A stretch of 64,000 nt of DNA from Winogradskyella sp. PG-2 (GCF_000828715.1 NZ_AP014583.1:1734001-1798000); one strand, 5' to 3'; positions 1 through 9,150 are shown, counted from the stretch's first letter. A program made the numbers and translations. The notes: a model not told the origin generated them from the letters alone.

Positions 1-263
1 ACGATATTAGAGCAATTGCAGCAGCCTGTAATAAAAAAGATGACCTTGAATCTTTAGAGCAACTATCAAAATTGGTAAAAAAAGAGTTTCCAAAATCTAT
101 GTTAAGTGCTTATTATTTGGGTGTGTACCATGAAAAAGAAGGAAATCTTAAAAAAGCTTTACAGCGATATAAATCTGGTTTGCTTTTAGAGCCTTCTCAG
201 TTTATAGATAAAGAGGTGATGCTCGAAAAAATGTACGATGTGCAAGATGAGATGAAAAATTAA
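1..263 (+). CDS. Partial alpha/beta-hydrolase-family protein, C-terminal TPR-like tail
   Basis: The 5' end lies outside the window. The open frame runs from base 3 to the TAA at 261-263. The visible 86 residues resemble the C-terminal tail of the next gene: both have a DLESLE stretch, then a YYL segment, then a Lys-rich helix pair like a single TPR unit. This is therefore the end of a tandem paralogue of the gene at 342. The TTG at 72 is an internal codon and not a start. Function is inferred only from the neighbour, since the catalytic part is not visible. Confidence 0.75.
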   Translation, partial: DIRAIAAACNKKDDLESLEQLSKLVKKEFPKSMLSAYYLGVYHEKEGNLKKALQRYKSGLLLEPSQFIDKEVMLEKMYDVQDEMKN

Positions 264-283
264 CTGCAGTTCATCGAAAAAAA

Positions 284-314
284 TTGACGATTTAACGATA
301 TTTTACTATATTTG
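284..314 (+). promoter_or_regulatory. Promoter for the hydrolase-like gene at 342
   Basis: TTG at 284-286, a 20-base spacer and TATATTTG at 307-314 match the flavobacterial consensus TTG-N17-23-TAnnTTTG. The core ends 27 bases before the ATG at 342 and follows the stop of the upstream paralogue, so the second copy probably has its own promoter. Confidence 0.6.
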
Positions 315-341
315 GTATACCTTAACCAAACCTACTTGCAA

Positions 342-1535
342 ATGAGAAAGGCTATTTTAATAGTTTTGGCTTACCTATTATGGACTCCAATTCTGGCTCA
401 AATAAGTTATGATGAAATTAGTTCTTCGTACCTTAATGTTGAGCGTCAACTTAAAATTAAACTTCCAAAAAACTACGATCCGTCTTCTGAATTAAAGCAT
501 CCTTTAATTATTGTTTTTGACGGTGATTATTTATTCGAACCTGTCATAGGTCAAGTTGATTTTCAAACTTATTTTGATGATATGCCTAGTTCTATTGTAG
601 TTGGCGTTATGCAAGGAAATGAGCGTAATTATGATGGTTATTGTGATTCAGTAACTGGACTTCCTAAAGAATCAGGTCTTCGTTTTCATAATTTTATATC
701 ACAGGAGTTAATTCCATTCCTAGATAGTAAGTATAATACGAGTAAATTTAAGGTTGCGGTTGGTCATGATTTAATGGGTAACTTTATTAATTCGTATTTA
801 TTTAAGGAGGATCCACTTTTTAAGGCTTATGTGTGTATTAGCCCAGATTTATCAGGAACAGTTAAGGATTATTTAGGAAAAAGATTAGAGTTCTTTAAAG
901 ATGATATTTTCTATTATATGGCAACTTCTGATAAAGATTTGCCAGGAATTAGAAATACGGTTTTAGAAGCAGATAGACAGATATCTAAGGTGAAAAATCA
1001 GCATTTGACTTATTATTTTGATGATTTTAAAAATGACACACATTATACCTTAGTAACAAGCGCTATTTCAAAATCTTTTGACAAAATATTCGAGTTATAT
1101 CAACCACTTCGAGAAAAAGAGTTAAAAGAGAAAGTATTAACTTATGGAGGAACTTTAGATAGATATTTAGTTGATAGATATGAACGTATAGAAGAATTAT
1201 TCGGAATAAAGAAGGAAATTACGGAAGAAGAAATAGAAAAAGTAGTTAAAATTGCAGAACAACGAAATGATTTAGAGTCTTTAGAAAAAATAGGTAAACT
1301 CGCTAAAAAACTAGATCCAAACTCACTTATGGGAACTTATTATCTAGCGCAGCATGCTGAAAAGTTGGGAAAAACTAAAAAGGCAAAAAAATTATATGAA
1401 TCTGCTTTAACCTTAAATGATGTCAGTCATATTAATAGAGACTTTATTTTTTCTAAAATAGACGATTTAACTGTTGTAGACACTGATGTAGAAGATACAG
1501 AGGAAGAAGGGGAGGAGGATAATGATGAGAACTAA
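342..1535 (+). CDS. Alpha/beta-hydrolase (esterase-like) protein with TPR-like tail, probably catalytically altered
   Basis: 397 residues from the ATG at 342; an upstream in-frame TTG is less likely because a signal peptide (MRKAILIVLAYLLWTPILAQ) begins at this ATG. The middle resembles the putative-esterase family (Fes/EstD type), with the strand LIIVFDGDY and a nucleophile elbow near residue 141. The elbow reads VGHDLMG, so residue 143 is Asp where active members have Ser. The last ~100 residues form a TPR-like helical tail, ending in an acidic stretch rich in Glu and Asp. Probably exported. The fold assignment is fairly secure, but enzymatic activity is doubtful. Confidence 0.75.
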   Translation: MRKAILIVLAYLLWTPILAQISYDEISSSYLNVERQLKIKLPKNYDPSSELKHPLIIVFDGDYLFEPVIGQVDFQTYFDDMPSSIVVGVMQGNERNYDGYCDSVTGLPKESGLRFHNFISQELIPFLDSKYNTSKFKVAVGHDLMGNFINSYLFKEDPLFKAYVCISPDLSGTVKDYLGKRLEFFKDDIFYYMATSDKDLPGIRNTVLEADRQISKVKNQHLTYYFDDFKNDTHYTLVTSAISKSFDKIFELYQPLREKELKEKVLTYGGTLDRYLVDRYERIEELFGIKKEITEEEIEKVVKIAEQRNDLESLEKIGKLAKKLDPNSLMGTYYLAQHAEKLGKTKKAKKLYESALTLNDVSHINRDFIFSKIDDLTVVDTDVEDTEEEGEEDNDEN

Positions 1536-1674
1536 AAAGCGTCAATTGTCTACCGATTACTTTTTTGAGTCTTTATTTAGAAAAACAAAAGGCTTAATAA
1601 TATCTTATGTGCCTTCCAAATTAGTTGCATTAAGAGTTCTAGCTATTATAACTTGGTTTAAAGATATCAACTAA
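1522..1674 (+). CDS. Possible 50-residue small protein
   Basis: An ATG at 1522 overlaps the end of the hydrolase-like gene by 14 bases and opens a 50-codon frame ending at TAA 1672-1674. A purine-rich GGGGAGGAGG lies just upstream, but that sequence also encodes the acidic tail of the previous protein. The peptide starts MMRTKKRQ, is basic, and has a hydrophobic C-terminal half. No family is recognised, and it may be a chance frame. Confidence 0.25.
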   Translation: MMRTKKRQLSTDYFFESLFRKTKGLIISYVPSKLVALRVLAIITWFKDIN

Positions 1675-1716
1675 AATTATCTTAATTTAGCTGTTCTAAA
1701 ATTTAAAGATTCTCAA

Positions 1717-1724
1717 TACTTTTG
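1717..1724 (+). promoter_or_regulatory. Promoter core (TAnnTTTG) for radA
   Basis: TACTTTTG matches TAnnTTTG. It ends 10 bases before the radA ATG at 1735, so transcription would begin almost at the start codon. No clear -33 TTG is seen at the usual distance. Confidence 0.4.
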
Positions 1725-1734
1725 AGAAGTGAAC

Positions 1735-3093
1735 ATGGCTAAAGTAAAAACAACTTTTTTTTGTCAAAATTGTGGTAGTCATTATGCCAAGTGGCAAGGA
1801 CAATGTACTTCTTGTAAAGAATGGAATACTATTGCAGAAGAAGTGATTCAAAAGCCAGAAAAGAGTGATTGGAAAACAGCTTCATCTTTAAGTAAACGCG
1901 TTCCAAAACCATTAAAAATTAATGATATAGATTCATCTCAAGAAGCGAGATTAAATATGCAAGATGCAGAATTTAATCGTGTGCTTGGTGGTGGTATGGT
2001 ACATGGTTCTCTAACGCTATTAGGAGGTGAACCAGGTATTGGAAAAAGTACACTTTTACTTCAAATAGCTTTAAAACTACAATACAAAACATTATATGTT
2101 TCTGGTGAAGAAAGCCAAAAACAAATAAAGATGCGAGCAGAACGCATTAATCCAGACAGTAATAATTGTTACATTCTTACTGAAACAAAAACACAAAATA
2201 TATTTAGGCAAATAGAAGTTCTAAAGCCCGATGTTGTAGTTATTGATTCTATTCAAACTTTACATAGCGACTATATAGAATCTTCAGCTGGAAGTATTTC
2301 TCAAATAAAAGAGTGCACGACTGAGCTTATAAAATTTGCCAAAGAAACTGCTACGCCAGTTTTATTAATTGGGCACATTACTAAAGAAGGTAATATAGCT
2401 GGTCCAAAAATATTAGAGCATATGGTTGATACGGTTTTACAATTTGAAGGTGACCGAAACCATGTATTTAGAATATTGAGAGCAAACAAAAATAGATTTG
2501 GTTCTACTAATGAACTTGGTATTTATGAAATGCAAGGCTCTGGCTTGAGAGAAGTTTCTAACCCATCTGAAATATTGATATCGGAAAAGGATGGGGAATT
2601 ATCAGGTAATTCAATTGCGGCAACTTTAGAGGGTTTACGACCTTTAATGATTGAAGTACAGGCATTGGTTAGTACAGCAGTTTATGGAACTCCTCAACGT
2701 TCTGCAACCGGTTTTAATGCAAAACGTTTAAATATGTTATTGGCGGTGCTAGAAAAGCGAGCGGGTTTCCGACTGGGTGCAAAAGATGTTTTTTTAAATA
2801 TCACAGGAGGTATTTCAGTAGATGATCCTGCAATAGATTTAGCAGTAGTAGCATCTATTTTGTCATCAAATGAAGATGTGGCTATACAAAGCGATCATTG
2901 TTTTGCAGCCGAGGTTGGATTGTCTGGTGAAATTAGACCAGTTCAACGTATTGAACAACGAATTTTGGAGGCCGAAAAGTTAGGATTTGCAACTATTTTT
3001 GTTTCTAAGTATAATAAAATAGCTTTAAAAGATGCGAACATTAAAATTCGATTGATTTCTAAAATTGAGGATTTAGTTGAGTTTATTGTTTAA
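1735..3093 (+). CDS. radA: DNA repair protein RadA
   Basis: 452 residues. RadA is a RecA-related ATPase that promotes branch migration during recombinational repair. Domains in order: a four-cysteine zinc finger (CQNC and CTSC, residues ~10-27), a RecA-like ATPase with Walker A GEPGIGKST near residue 97, the family-specific KNRFG motif near 251, and a C-terminal Lon-protease-like domain. The usual RadA start MAKVKTTF fixes the ATG at 1735 rather than the GTG six bases upstream. Length is normal. The gene appears monocistronic, with a hairpin downstream. Confidence 0.96.
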   Translation: MAKVKTTFFCQNCGSHYAKWQGQCTSCKEWNTIAEEVIQKPEKSDWKTASSLSKRVPKPLKINDIDSSQEARLNMQDAEFNRVLGGGMVHGSLTLLGGEPGIGKSTLLLQIALKLQYKTLYVSGEESQKQIKMRAERINPDSNNCYILTETKTQNIFRQIEVLKPDVVVIDSIQTLHSDYIESSAGSISQIKECTTELIKFAKETATPVLLIGHITKEGNIAGPKILEHMVDTVLQFEGDRNHVFRILRANKNRFGSTNELGIYEMQGSGLREVSNPSEILISEKDGELSGNSIAATLEGLRPLMIEVQALVSTAVYGTPQRSATGFNAKRLNMLLAVLEKRAGFRLGAKDVFLNITGGISVDDPAIDLAVVASILSSNEDVAIQSDHCFAAEVGLSGEIRPVQRIEQRILEAEKLGFATIFVSKYNKIALKDANIKIRLISKIEDLVEFIV

Positions 3094-3538
3094 TTAGTCT
3101 CTCTTAGGACTAGTTTTATTGTAACAACAATAAAATGTTTGAGATACTTCAAGAAGAATGATATCTCAAAACATTCTTCTGTTAATAATCCAATTCTATA
3201 TTTAGAAAGTTCATATTTTAAATGTTTTATTCAAATAAAAGCGATTATGTCTTTCAATATTTATTATAACTAACTGTAAATGAGGTGTCATTAAACCTTG
3301 ATTTTTGTATTTCATTTTTTTTTAAATACACATTAACGTCGCTTTAATAATTTATATCGAAAAGCGTTTCATTTTTTTTCTCGGTCATTATTCTCATACT
3401 AATATTGTAGTATTGATGAGCAAATCGTAATTCGATTTTTACATAAACATCTATCCCTCGGATTATAATCCATTAGACTGAACATTTTATTGTAGTACAT
3501 AAGTTAAACAAGGACTCGAAAATTAAAAATCCTAACCT
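3094..3538. other. Long intergenic region without a gene
   Basis: 445 bases between radA and the T9SS cargo gene. I see no ORF of useful length, no tRNA and no clear TAnnTTTG promoter. It holds the hairpin at 3134-3175, T-rich runs around 3313-3380, and a weak inverted repeat (CTCATACTA against TAGTATTGATGAG) near 3393-3420. It is probably the 3' end of radA plus the long upstream region of the next gene. Confidence 0.6.
3134..3175 (+). terminator. Hairpin downstream of radA
   Basis: AATGTTTGAGATA (3134-3146) pairs with TATCTCAAAACATT (3162-3175), with one bulge, around a 15-base loop. No long T-run follows, so this is a possible weak terminator or an mRNA 3'-end stabiliser. A smaller TTTTATTG/CAATAAAA hairpin lies just before it. 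Confidence 0.4.
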
Positions 3539-4327
3539 ATGAAAACAATATTACTTAAAAAGCTGAACATTTTATTTTTAACATCTATAATGTTCTTCTC
3601 CACACAAGCACAAGAATCTTCTGATTCAGAGGCTAATACAATGAAAATAATTCGTATTGAGTTTAACAATGTAAATGGACCAGAAGTACATCGTGAACTA
3701 GAACTTAGCTTCAGTGATTATACTACTGATGATTACGATTTAGATTATGATGTAAAAAACTTAAATGTTTTTAGTGATGACCTTAATCTTAGCTTAAATG
3801 GTGAGCCAATGATTGCTCAAGCTTATTCACCAATAACAGAAGATAAAGAAGTACCATTATTATTTAAAGCTTCAGGTAATTATACATACTATATAGAACT
3901 TACTGATACTGAAAATTTAAGTGGACAAGATGTACATATTAAGGATAACCTATTGGGAACTTATTTTGATTTAAGAAGTGGTGAGAGATTTGAGTTTTCT
4001 TCAGTTGCTGGAAATTTCCCAAACAGATTTCAGATTGTATTTAAGCAACAATCTGTAACATTATCTCAACAAGATTATAAAATTGAAGGCTTAAATGTAG
4101 TCTATGTTATTAATTTAGATAATCTAGTTATTTCAAATTCAAAGAATAAAAGAATAAAAAGTGTAGAGTTATATAATATTTTTGGACAATCTGTTTATAG
4201 TAATAGAATTACTACGCAAAGTAATTCTACTAGACTTCAGTTAAATAATTTGAGTACAGGAGCTTACATTGTACAACTTATAACTGAGGATAATGGGGTT
4301 TTGACAAAGAAAATAATTATAAATTAA
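3539..4327 (+). CDS. Secreted protein with T9SS type A sorting domain
   Basis: 262 residues. The N-terminal signal peptide ends near residue 24 (STQAQ). The last ~75 residues have the T9SS type A sorting signature: VELYNIFGQSVY, then LSTGAYIV and a final KKIIIN. T9SS cargo crosses the outer membrane and is secreted or surface-anchored. The central ~160 residues are acidic, look beta-rich, and match no family I recognise. A terminator follows at 4362. Export route is well supported; function is unknown. Confidence 0.85.
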   Translation: MKTILLKKLNILFLTSIMFFSTQAQESSDSEANTMKIIRIEFNNVNGPEVHRELELSFSDYTTDDYDLDYDVKNLNVFSDDLNLSLNGEPMIAQAYSPITEDKEVPLLFKASGNYTYYIELTDTENLSGQDVHIKDNLLGTYFDLRSGERFEFSSVAGNFPNRFQIVFKQQSVTLSQQDYKIEGLNVVYVINLDNLVISNSKNKRIKSVELYNIFGQSVYSNRITTQSNSTRLQLNNLSTGAYIVQLITEDNGVLTKKIIIN

Positions 4328-4361
4328 GTATTAAATCAACTTAAGGTTAAATAATCATAAG

Positions 4362-4400
4362 AAATCCTTTCTAGTTATTACTAGGAAGGATTTTTGTTTT
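4362..4400 (+). terminator. Rho-independent terminator after the T9SS cargo gene
   Basis: AATCCTTTCTAG and CTAGGAAGGATT form a 12-base stem with one G-T pair around a six-base loop, followed by a T-rich run. Confidence 0.75.
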
Positions 4401-4495
4401 ATGTATTACAACTGTAAAGTAACTTCTTTATGATATTATTAGGATTAATAAAAAGAATTTCAGAATTTCAAGAACAATTAAAAAACACCTAACTT

Positions 4496-5068
4496 ATGGG
4501 AGATCCTAACTTTGATTTTTTTAAATCAAAATTCCATGTTTCTAAGGATACTTATAAGATCCTTCAAAGTCTTGCTTTAAAACGAAAGCTAAAATCAGGT
4601 GAGGTTTTAATAAAACAAGGCGAAAAAAGTAAAAAAATTGCTTTTTTGGTATCAGGATTAATGAGAGCATATAGTACCTTAGAATCAGGAAAGCAGATTA
4701 CAAAAAATATTTTTAGGCCTATAAGTTTTGTCGGCGGATTTTCATCTATAATTAAGGATAAACCTTCTCACCTTTGCTATGAAGCATTGGTAGATGCTCT
4801 AGTTTTTGAAGTTAATTTTGATGAATTTTCAAAAATATGTAATACAAATATAGAGGTGAGCAATCTATACAATAGAATTTTAGAATACGTTTTCATAATG
4901 TATGAGAAGAAACAACTGGCAACTATGGCTTTAAATGGAACAGAAAGGTACTTATTATTAAAAAAATAAATCCCTAATATTGATAATTTGATACCACAAT
5001 ACCAAATAGCATCATATTTAAATATTTCTCCAGTACAGTTGAGTAGAATTAGAAAAGAATTAAAGTGA
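4496..5068 (+). pseudogene. Crp/Fnr-family transcriptional regulator, broken by an in-frame TAA
   Basis: One frame runs from the ATG at 4496 to the TGA at 5066-5068 (190 codons, the normal length for this Bacteroidota regulator group), interrupted only by TAA at 4967-4969. Before the stop lies the cyclic-nucleotide-binding-like beta-roll (for example SGEVLIKQGEKSKKIAFLVSG). After it, in the same frame, are 32 residues of the DNA-binding helix-turn-helix, with IPQYQIASYLNISPVQLSRI. As read, the product lacks its recognition helix. A CAA-to-TAA change would explain the stop. Either a recent pseudogene or a sequence error. Confidence 0.85.
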
Positions 5069-5160
5069 TATTAACATATGTTAATTTATACACCATTAAT
5101 TCCTTTTAGATTTGCACGTATATAATTTTATTGCAAATAAAATTAGTTAATAGCTCCAAC

Positions 5161-5194
5161 AAAAAAAGCAAACGATCGTCGTTTGCTTTTTTTT
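5161..5194 (+). terminator. Strong rho-independent terminator upstream of ileS
   Basis: AAAAGCAAACGA pairs perfectly with TCGTTTGCTTTT around a three-base loop (TCG), followed by eight T residues in all. It separates the broken regulator from ileS. Confidence 0.85.
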
Positions 5195-5258
5195 ATCATA
5201 TAATCTATCCTTTAAACATAAATTCTTAATTTCGCGATTCTATTAGAGTTTTGAGAAT

Positions 5259-8200
5259 ATGAGTATAAAGTTCCCTGAATATAAAGGACTTAACTTGCCA
5301 AAAGTTGCAGAAGAAATTGGTAACTATTGGGAAGCGAATAATATCTTCGATAAAAGTGTAAGCACTAGAGAAGGTAAACTGCCATACGTGTTTTTTGAAG
5401 GACCACCTTCAGCAAACGGTTTACCTGGTGTACACCATGTATTAGCACGCGCTATTAAAGATATTTTTCCGCGTTATAAAACCATGAAAGGTTTTCAAGT
5501 AAAACGTAAAGCAGGTTGGGATACACATGGTTTACCTGTGGAGTTAGGTGTAGAAAAGGAGTTAGGGATTACTAAAGAGGATATTGGTACTAAAATTACA
5601 GTAGAAGAATATAACGAAGCTTGTAAAAAAGCAGTAATGCGTTATACTGATATTTGGAATGATCTTACTAAAAAAATGGGGTATTGGGTAGATATGGATG
5701 ACCCGTATATTACTTACAAATCCAAATACATGGAATCTGTTTGGTGGTTGCTAAAACAGATTTACGAAAAAGATTTAATATACAAAGGTTATACGATTCA
5801 ACCTTATTCACCAAAGGCAGGTACAGGTTTAAGCTCGCATGAGTTAAATCAGCCAGGAACTTATCAAGACGTTACTGATACGACTGTTGTGGCTCAGTTT
5901 AAGGCTAATGAAGATTCATTACCAGACTTTTTACAAAACGAAGGTGATATATATTTACTAGCATGGACAACAACACCATGGACATTACCGAGTAATACAG
6001 CATTGACTGTTGGGTCAAAAATTGATTATGTTTTAGCTGAAACTTATAATCAGTACACGTTTAAACCAATGAATGTTGTATTGGCTAAGAACTTAGTTGA
6101 AAAACAGTTTGATGGTAAATACAACCAAGTTGAAACTAAACCAGAATTAATAGACTACAAAGAAGGAGATAAGATAATCCCTTTTTATATAGTGAAAGAA
6201 TTTAAAGGAAAAGATTTAGTTGGTATTACATACGAACAATTATTAGATTTTAACCTTGAGTTTGAAAATAAACAGAATGCATTTCGCGTAATTTCAGGGG
6301 ATTTTGTAACGACTGAAGATGGTACAGGTATCGTACACACAGCACCAACCTTTGGTGCAGATGATGCTTTGGTTGCTAAACAAGCTATACCAGAAATTCC
6401 ACCATTTTTAGTAAAAGACGAGAATGATAATTTAGTGCCGCTTGTAGATTTACAAGGAAAATTCAGAAAAGAATTAGATGAATTTGGTGGTAAATATGTT
6501 AAAAACGAATATTATAATGATGGTGAAGCGCCAGAACGTTCTATTGATGTTGAGCTTGCAATTAAGTTAAAAACAGAAAACAAAGCTTTTAAGGTTGAAA
6601 AATATAAACACAGTTATCCAAATTGTTGGAGAACAGACAAGCCAATTTTGTATTATCCTTTAGATTCTTGGTTCATCAAAGTTACTGATGTAAAAGGTAG
6701 AATGCATGAGCTAAATACGTCTATAAATTGGAAGCCAAAATCAACTGGTGAAGGACGTTTTGGTAATTGGTTGGCAAATGCAAATGACTGGAATCTTTCA
6801 CGTTCGCGTTTTTGGGGAATTCCATTGCCTATCTGGAGAACAGAAGATGGAAAAGAACAATTGTGCATTGGATCTGTTTCCGAATTGAAATCGGAAATCT
6901 CTAAATCAGTTGAAGCAGGTATAATGTCAGAGGATATTTTTGCAGATTATGAAGTTGGTAATATGTCTGAAGCTAATTACGAAACTATCGATTTACACAA
7001 AAATGTTGTAGATAAAATTGTTTTAGTATCTCCTTTAGGGAAACCAATGAATCGTGAAAGCGATTTAATAGATGTTTGGTTCGATTCTGGTTCTATGCCA
7101 TACGCACAGTGGCATTATCCATTTGAGAATAAAAACCTGATTGATAATAATGAAGCGTTTCCAGCAGATTTTATAGCAGAAGGAGTGGATCAAACACGTG
7201 GATGGTTCTATACGCTTCATGCTATTGGCACAATGGTGTTTGACTCTGTAGCTTATAAAAATGTAGTCTCAAATGGTTTAGTTTTAGATAAAAACGGACA
7301 GAAGATGTCTAAGCGTTTAGGGAATGCGACTGACCCTTTTGAAACCTTATCAAAGTATGGCGCAGATGCTACGCGTTGGTATATGATAATGAATGCCAAT
7401 CCATGGGATAACTTAAAGTTTGACAGTGATGGAATTGCTGAAGTTAGTCGTAAGTTTTTTGGAACACTTTATAATACTTATTCCTTCTTTACGCTATATA
7501 CTAATATAGATGGTTTCAATTATAGCGAAGCAGATATTGCATTAGAGGAAAGACCAGAAATTGACCGTTGGATTTTATCTGAATTAAATACTTTAATACA
7601 ACAAGTAGATAAATTCTATGAAGAATATGAACCAACGAAAGCAGCAAGAGCAATTTCAGACTTTACTCAAGATTATTTAAGTAACTGGTATGTGCGTTTA
7701 AGTAGAAGACGTTTCTGGAAAGGAGACTACCAAGCAGATAAAATTTCTGCATATCAAACCTTATATACATGCATGGAAACGATTGCAAAACTTGGAGCTC
7801 CAATTGCACCATTTTTTATGGATCGTTTATATCAAGATCTTAATGCTGTAACTCAAAAAGAGAATTTTGAAAGTGTTCACTTATCAGAATTTCCTCAAGT
7901 TAATACTAGTGCTATAGATAAAGTATTAGAAAGAAAAATGGAGAGTGCGCAATCAATATGTTCTTTAGTATTATCGTTGAGAGCTAAGGAGAAGATTAAA
8001 GTTCGCCAACCACTGCAAAAAATAATGATTCCTGTAGATAGTCAACAGCAAAAAGAGGAAATAGAAGCTGTTTCAGATTTAATAAAACATGAAGTTAATA
8101 TAAAAGAGGTTGAACTTTTAGAAGATGCTTCAGATATATTAGTGAAACAAATAAAGCCTAATTTTAAAGTTTTAGGTCCTAAGTTTGGAAAGGATATGAA

Positions 8201-8663
8201 GCTGATTTCCAGTGCGGTAAATGGCTTTAATGCTGATGATATTAAAAAAATTGAGCAAAATGGTAGTATAGGCGTTGAAATTAACGGAAAAAATATTACT
8301 TTGGGATTAGATGATGTAGAGATTACATCTCAAGATATTGAAGGATGGCTTGTAGCGAATGAAGGTGCGTTAACAGTGGCTTTAGATGTTACAATTAATG
8401 AAGATTTACGTAAAGAAGGTGTTGCAAGAGAACTTGTAAATCGTATTCAAAATTTGCGAAAAGATTCAGGATTTGAAGTTACTGACAAAATTGACGTACA
8501 AATTCAGAACGATGAACAAGTAGCTGCAGCAATTGCTTCAAATGAAGATTATATTAAATCAGAAACATTAACTGAAGATTTAACAATTATAGAGAACCTA
8601 AACAATGGTATAGAAATTGCTTTTGATGAAGTCAATACCAAACTGTTTATACAAAAACATTAA
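5259..8663 (+). CDS. ileS: Isoleucine--tRNA ligase
   Basis: 1134 residues. Charges tRNA-Ile with isoleucine in the cytoplasm. Class I motifs: the HIGH equivalent HHVL at residues 59-62 and KMSKR near 682-686. Between them lies the CP1 editing domain (TTTPWTLPSNTAL). The C-terminal part has the anticodon-binding region and a long extension of the kind seen in eukaryotic-type and Bacteroidota IleS, explaining the length above the ~940 of E. coli. A possible promoter core TAATTTCG lies at 5227-5234. The dksA-like gene follows after five bases, suggesting co-transcription. Confidence 0.97.
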   Translation: MSIKFPEYKGLNLPKVAEEIGNYWEANNIFDKSVSTREGKLPYVFFEGPPSANGLPGVHHVLARAIKDIFPRYKTMKGFQVKRKAGWDTHGLPVELGVEKELGITKEDIGTKITVEEYNEACKKAVMRYTDIWNDLTKKMGYWVDMDDPYITYKSKYMESVWWLLKQIYEKDLIYKGYTIQPYSPKAGTGLSSHELNQPGTYQDVTDTTVVAQFKANEDSLPDFLQNEGDIYLLAWTTTPWTLPSNTALTVGSKIDYVLAETYNQYTFKPMNVVLAKNLVEKQFDGKYNQVETKPELIDYKEGDKIIPFYIVKEFKGKDLVGITYEQLLDFNLEFENKQNAFRVISGDFVTTEDGTGIVHTAPTFGADDALVAKQAIPEIPPFLVKDENDNLVPLVDLQGKFRKELDEFGGKYVKNEYYNDGEAPERSIDVELAIKLKTENKAFKVEKYKHSYPNCWRTDKPILYYPLDSWFIKVTDVKGRMHELNTSINWKPKSTGEGRFGNWLANANDWNLSRSRFWGIPLPIWRTEDGKEQLCIGSVSELKSEISKSVEAGIMSEDIFADYEVGNMSEANYETIDLHKNVVDKIVLVSPLGKPMNRESDLIDVWFDSGSMPYAQWHYPFENKNLIDNNEAFPADFIAEGVDQTRGWFYTLHAIGTMVFDSVAYKNVVSNGLVLDKNGQKMSKRLGNATDPFETLSKYGADATRWYMIMNANPWDNLKFDSDGIAEVSRKFFGTLYNTYSFFTLYTNIDGFNYSEADIALEERPEIDRWILSELNTLIQQVDKFYEEYEPTKAARAISDFTQDYLSNWYVRLSRRRFWKGDYQADKISAYQTLYTCMETIAKLGAPIAPFFMDRLYQDLNAVTQKENFESVHLSEFPQVNTSAIDKVLERKMESAQSICSLVLSLRAKEKIKVRQPLQKIMIPVDSQQQKEEIEAVSDLIKHEVNIKEVELLEDASDILVKQIKPNFKVLGPKFGKDMKLISSAVNGFNADDIKKIEQNGSIGVEINGKNITLGLDDVEITSQDIEGWLVANEGALTVALDVTINEDLRKEGVARELVNRIQNLRKDSGFEVTDKIDVQIQNDEQVAAAIASNEDYIKSETLTEDLTIIENLNNGIEIAFDEVNTKLFIQKH

Positions 8664-8668
8664 AAAAG

Positions 8669-9049
8669 ATGGCAGATACAACAAATAGATACTCTGACGA
8701 ACATTTAGAAGAATTCAAAGTTTTAATTCAAGAGAAAATAGATAAAGCACAGCACGATTTAGAGCTTATTAAAAGTGCATACATGAACGATCATAATAAT
8801 GGTACTGAAGATACTTCTCCAACGTTTAAAGCATTTGATGAAGGCAGTGCTGTAATGAGTAAAGAATCTAATTCTGCATTAGCTATTCGTCAAGAAAAAT
8901 TTATCAGAGATTTGAAAAATGCAATGATTCGAATTGAAAATAAAACCTATGGAGTTTGCCGAGTTACAGGTAAATTAATAAACCCAGAACGTTTAAAATT
9001 AGTACCTCACGCTACATTAAGTATTGAGGCTAAGAATATGCAGAAGTAA
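8669..9049 (+). CDS. DksA/TraR-family protein with degenerate zinc finger
   Basis: 126 residues. It has the DksA/TraR layout: an N-terminal coiled-coil pair of helices and a C-terminal finger region (YGVCRVTGKLINPERL then PHATLSI). Only one of the four zinc cysteines remains, a form typical of the Bacteroidota members. DksA proteins bind the RNA polymerase secondary channel; whether this one acts with ppGpp cannot be told from sequence. It lies five bases after ileS and is followed by a hairpin terminator just before lspA. Confidence 0.88.
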   Translation: MADTTNRYSDEHLEEFKVLIQEKIDKAQHDLELIKSAYMNDHNNGTEDTSPTFKAFDEGSAVMSKESNSALAIRQEKFIRDLKNAMIRIENKTYGVCRVTGKLINPERLKLVPHATLSIEAKNMQK

Positions 9050-9115
9050 CACAAATTCTTTTGAAAGTATAGTCTCATTATATTTTGTGAGATAAATAGA
9101 TAGAACAAAAACCAC

Positions 9116-9147
9116 AAAGCTTTGGATAATAATTTCAAAGCTTTTTT
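9116..9147 (+). terminator. Terminator abutting the lspA start codon
   Basis: AAAGCTTTG (9116-9124) pairs with CAAAGCTTT (9136-9144), followed by T residues to 9147. It ends three bases before the lspA ATG, so it could end the ileS-dksA transcript or modulate read-through into lspA. Confidence 0.65.
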
Positions 9148-9150
9148 ATT

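Noticed and set aside
72..263. Separate 63-residue gene starting at TTG 72
   Set aside because: The frame is open to the window edge and matches the tail of the next protein, so it is the end of a longer gene.
3393..3420. Inverted repeat CTCATACTA / TAGTATTGATGAG as an operator
   Set aside because: The match is imperfect with a bulge, and it lies ~120 bases from the next gene without a promoter core beside it.
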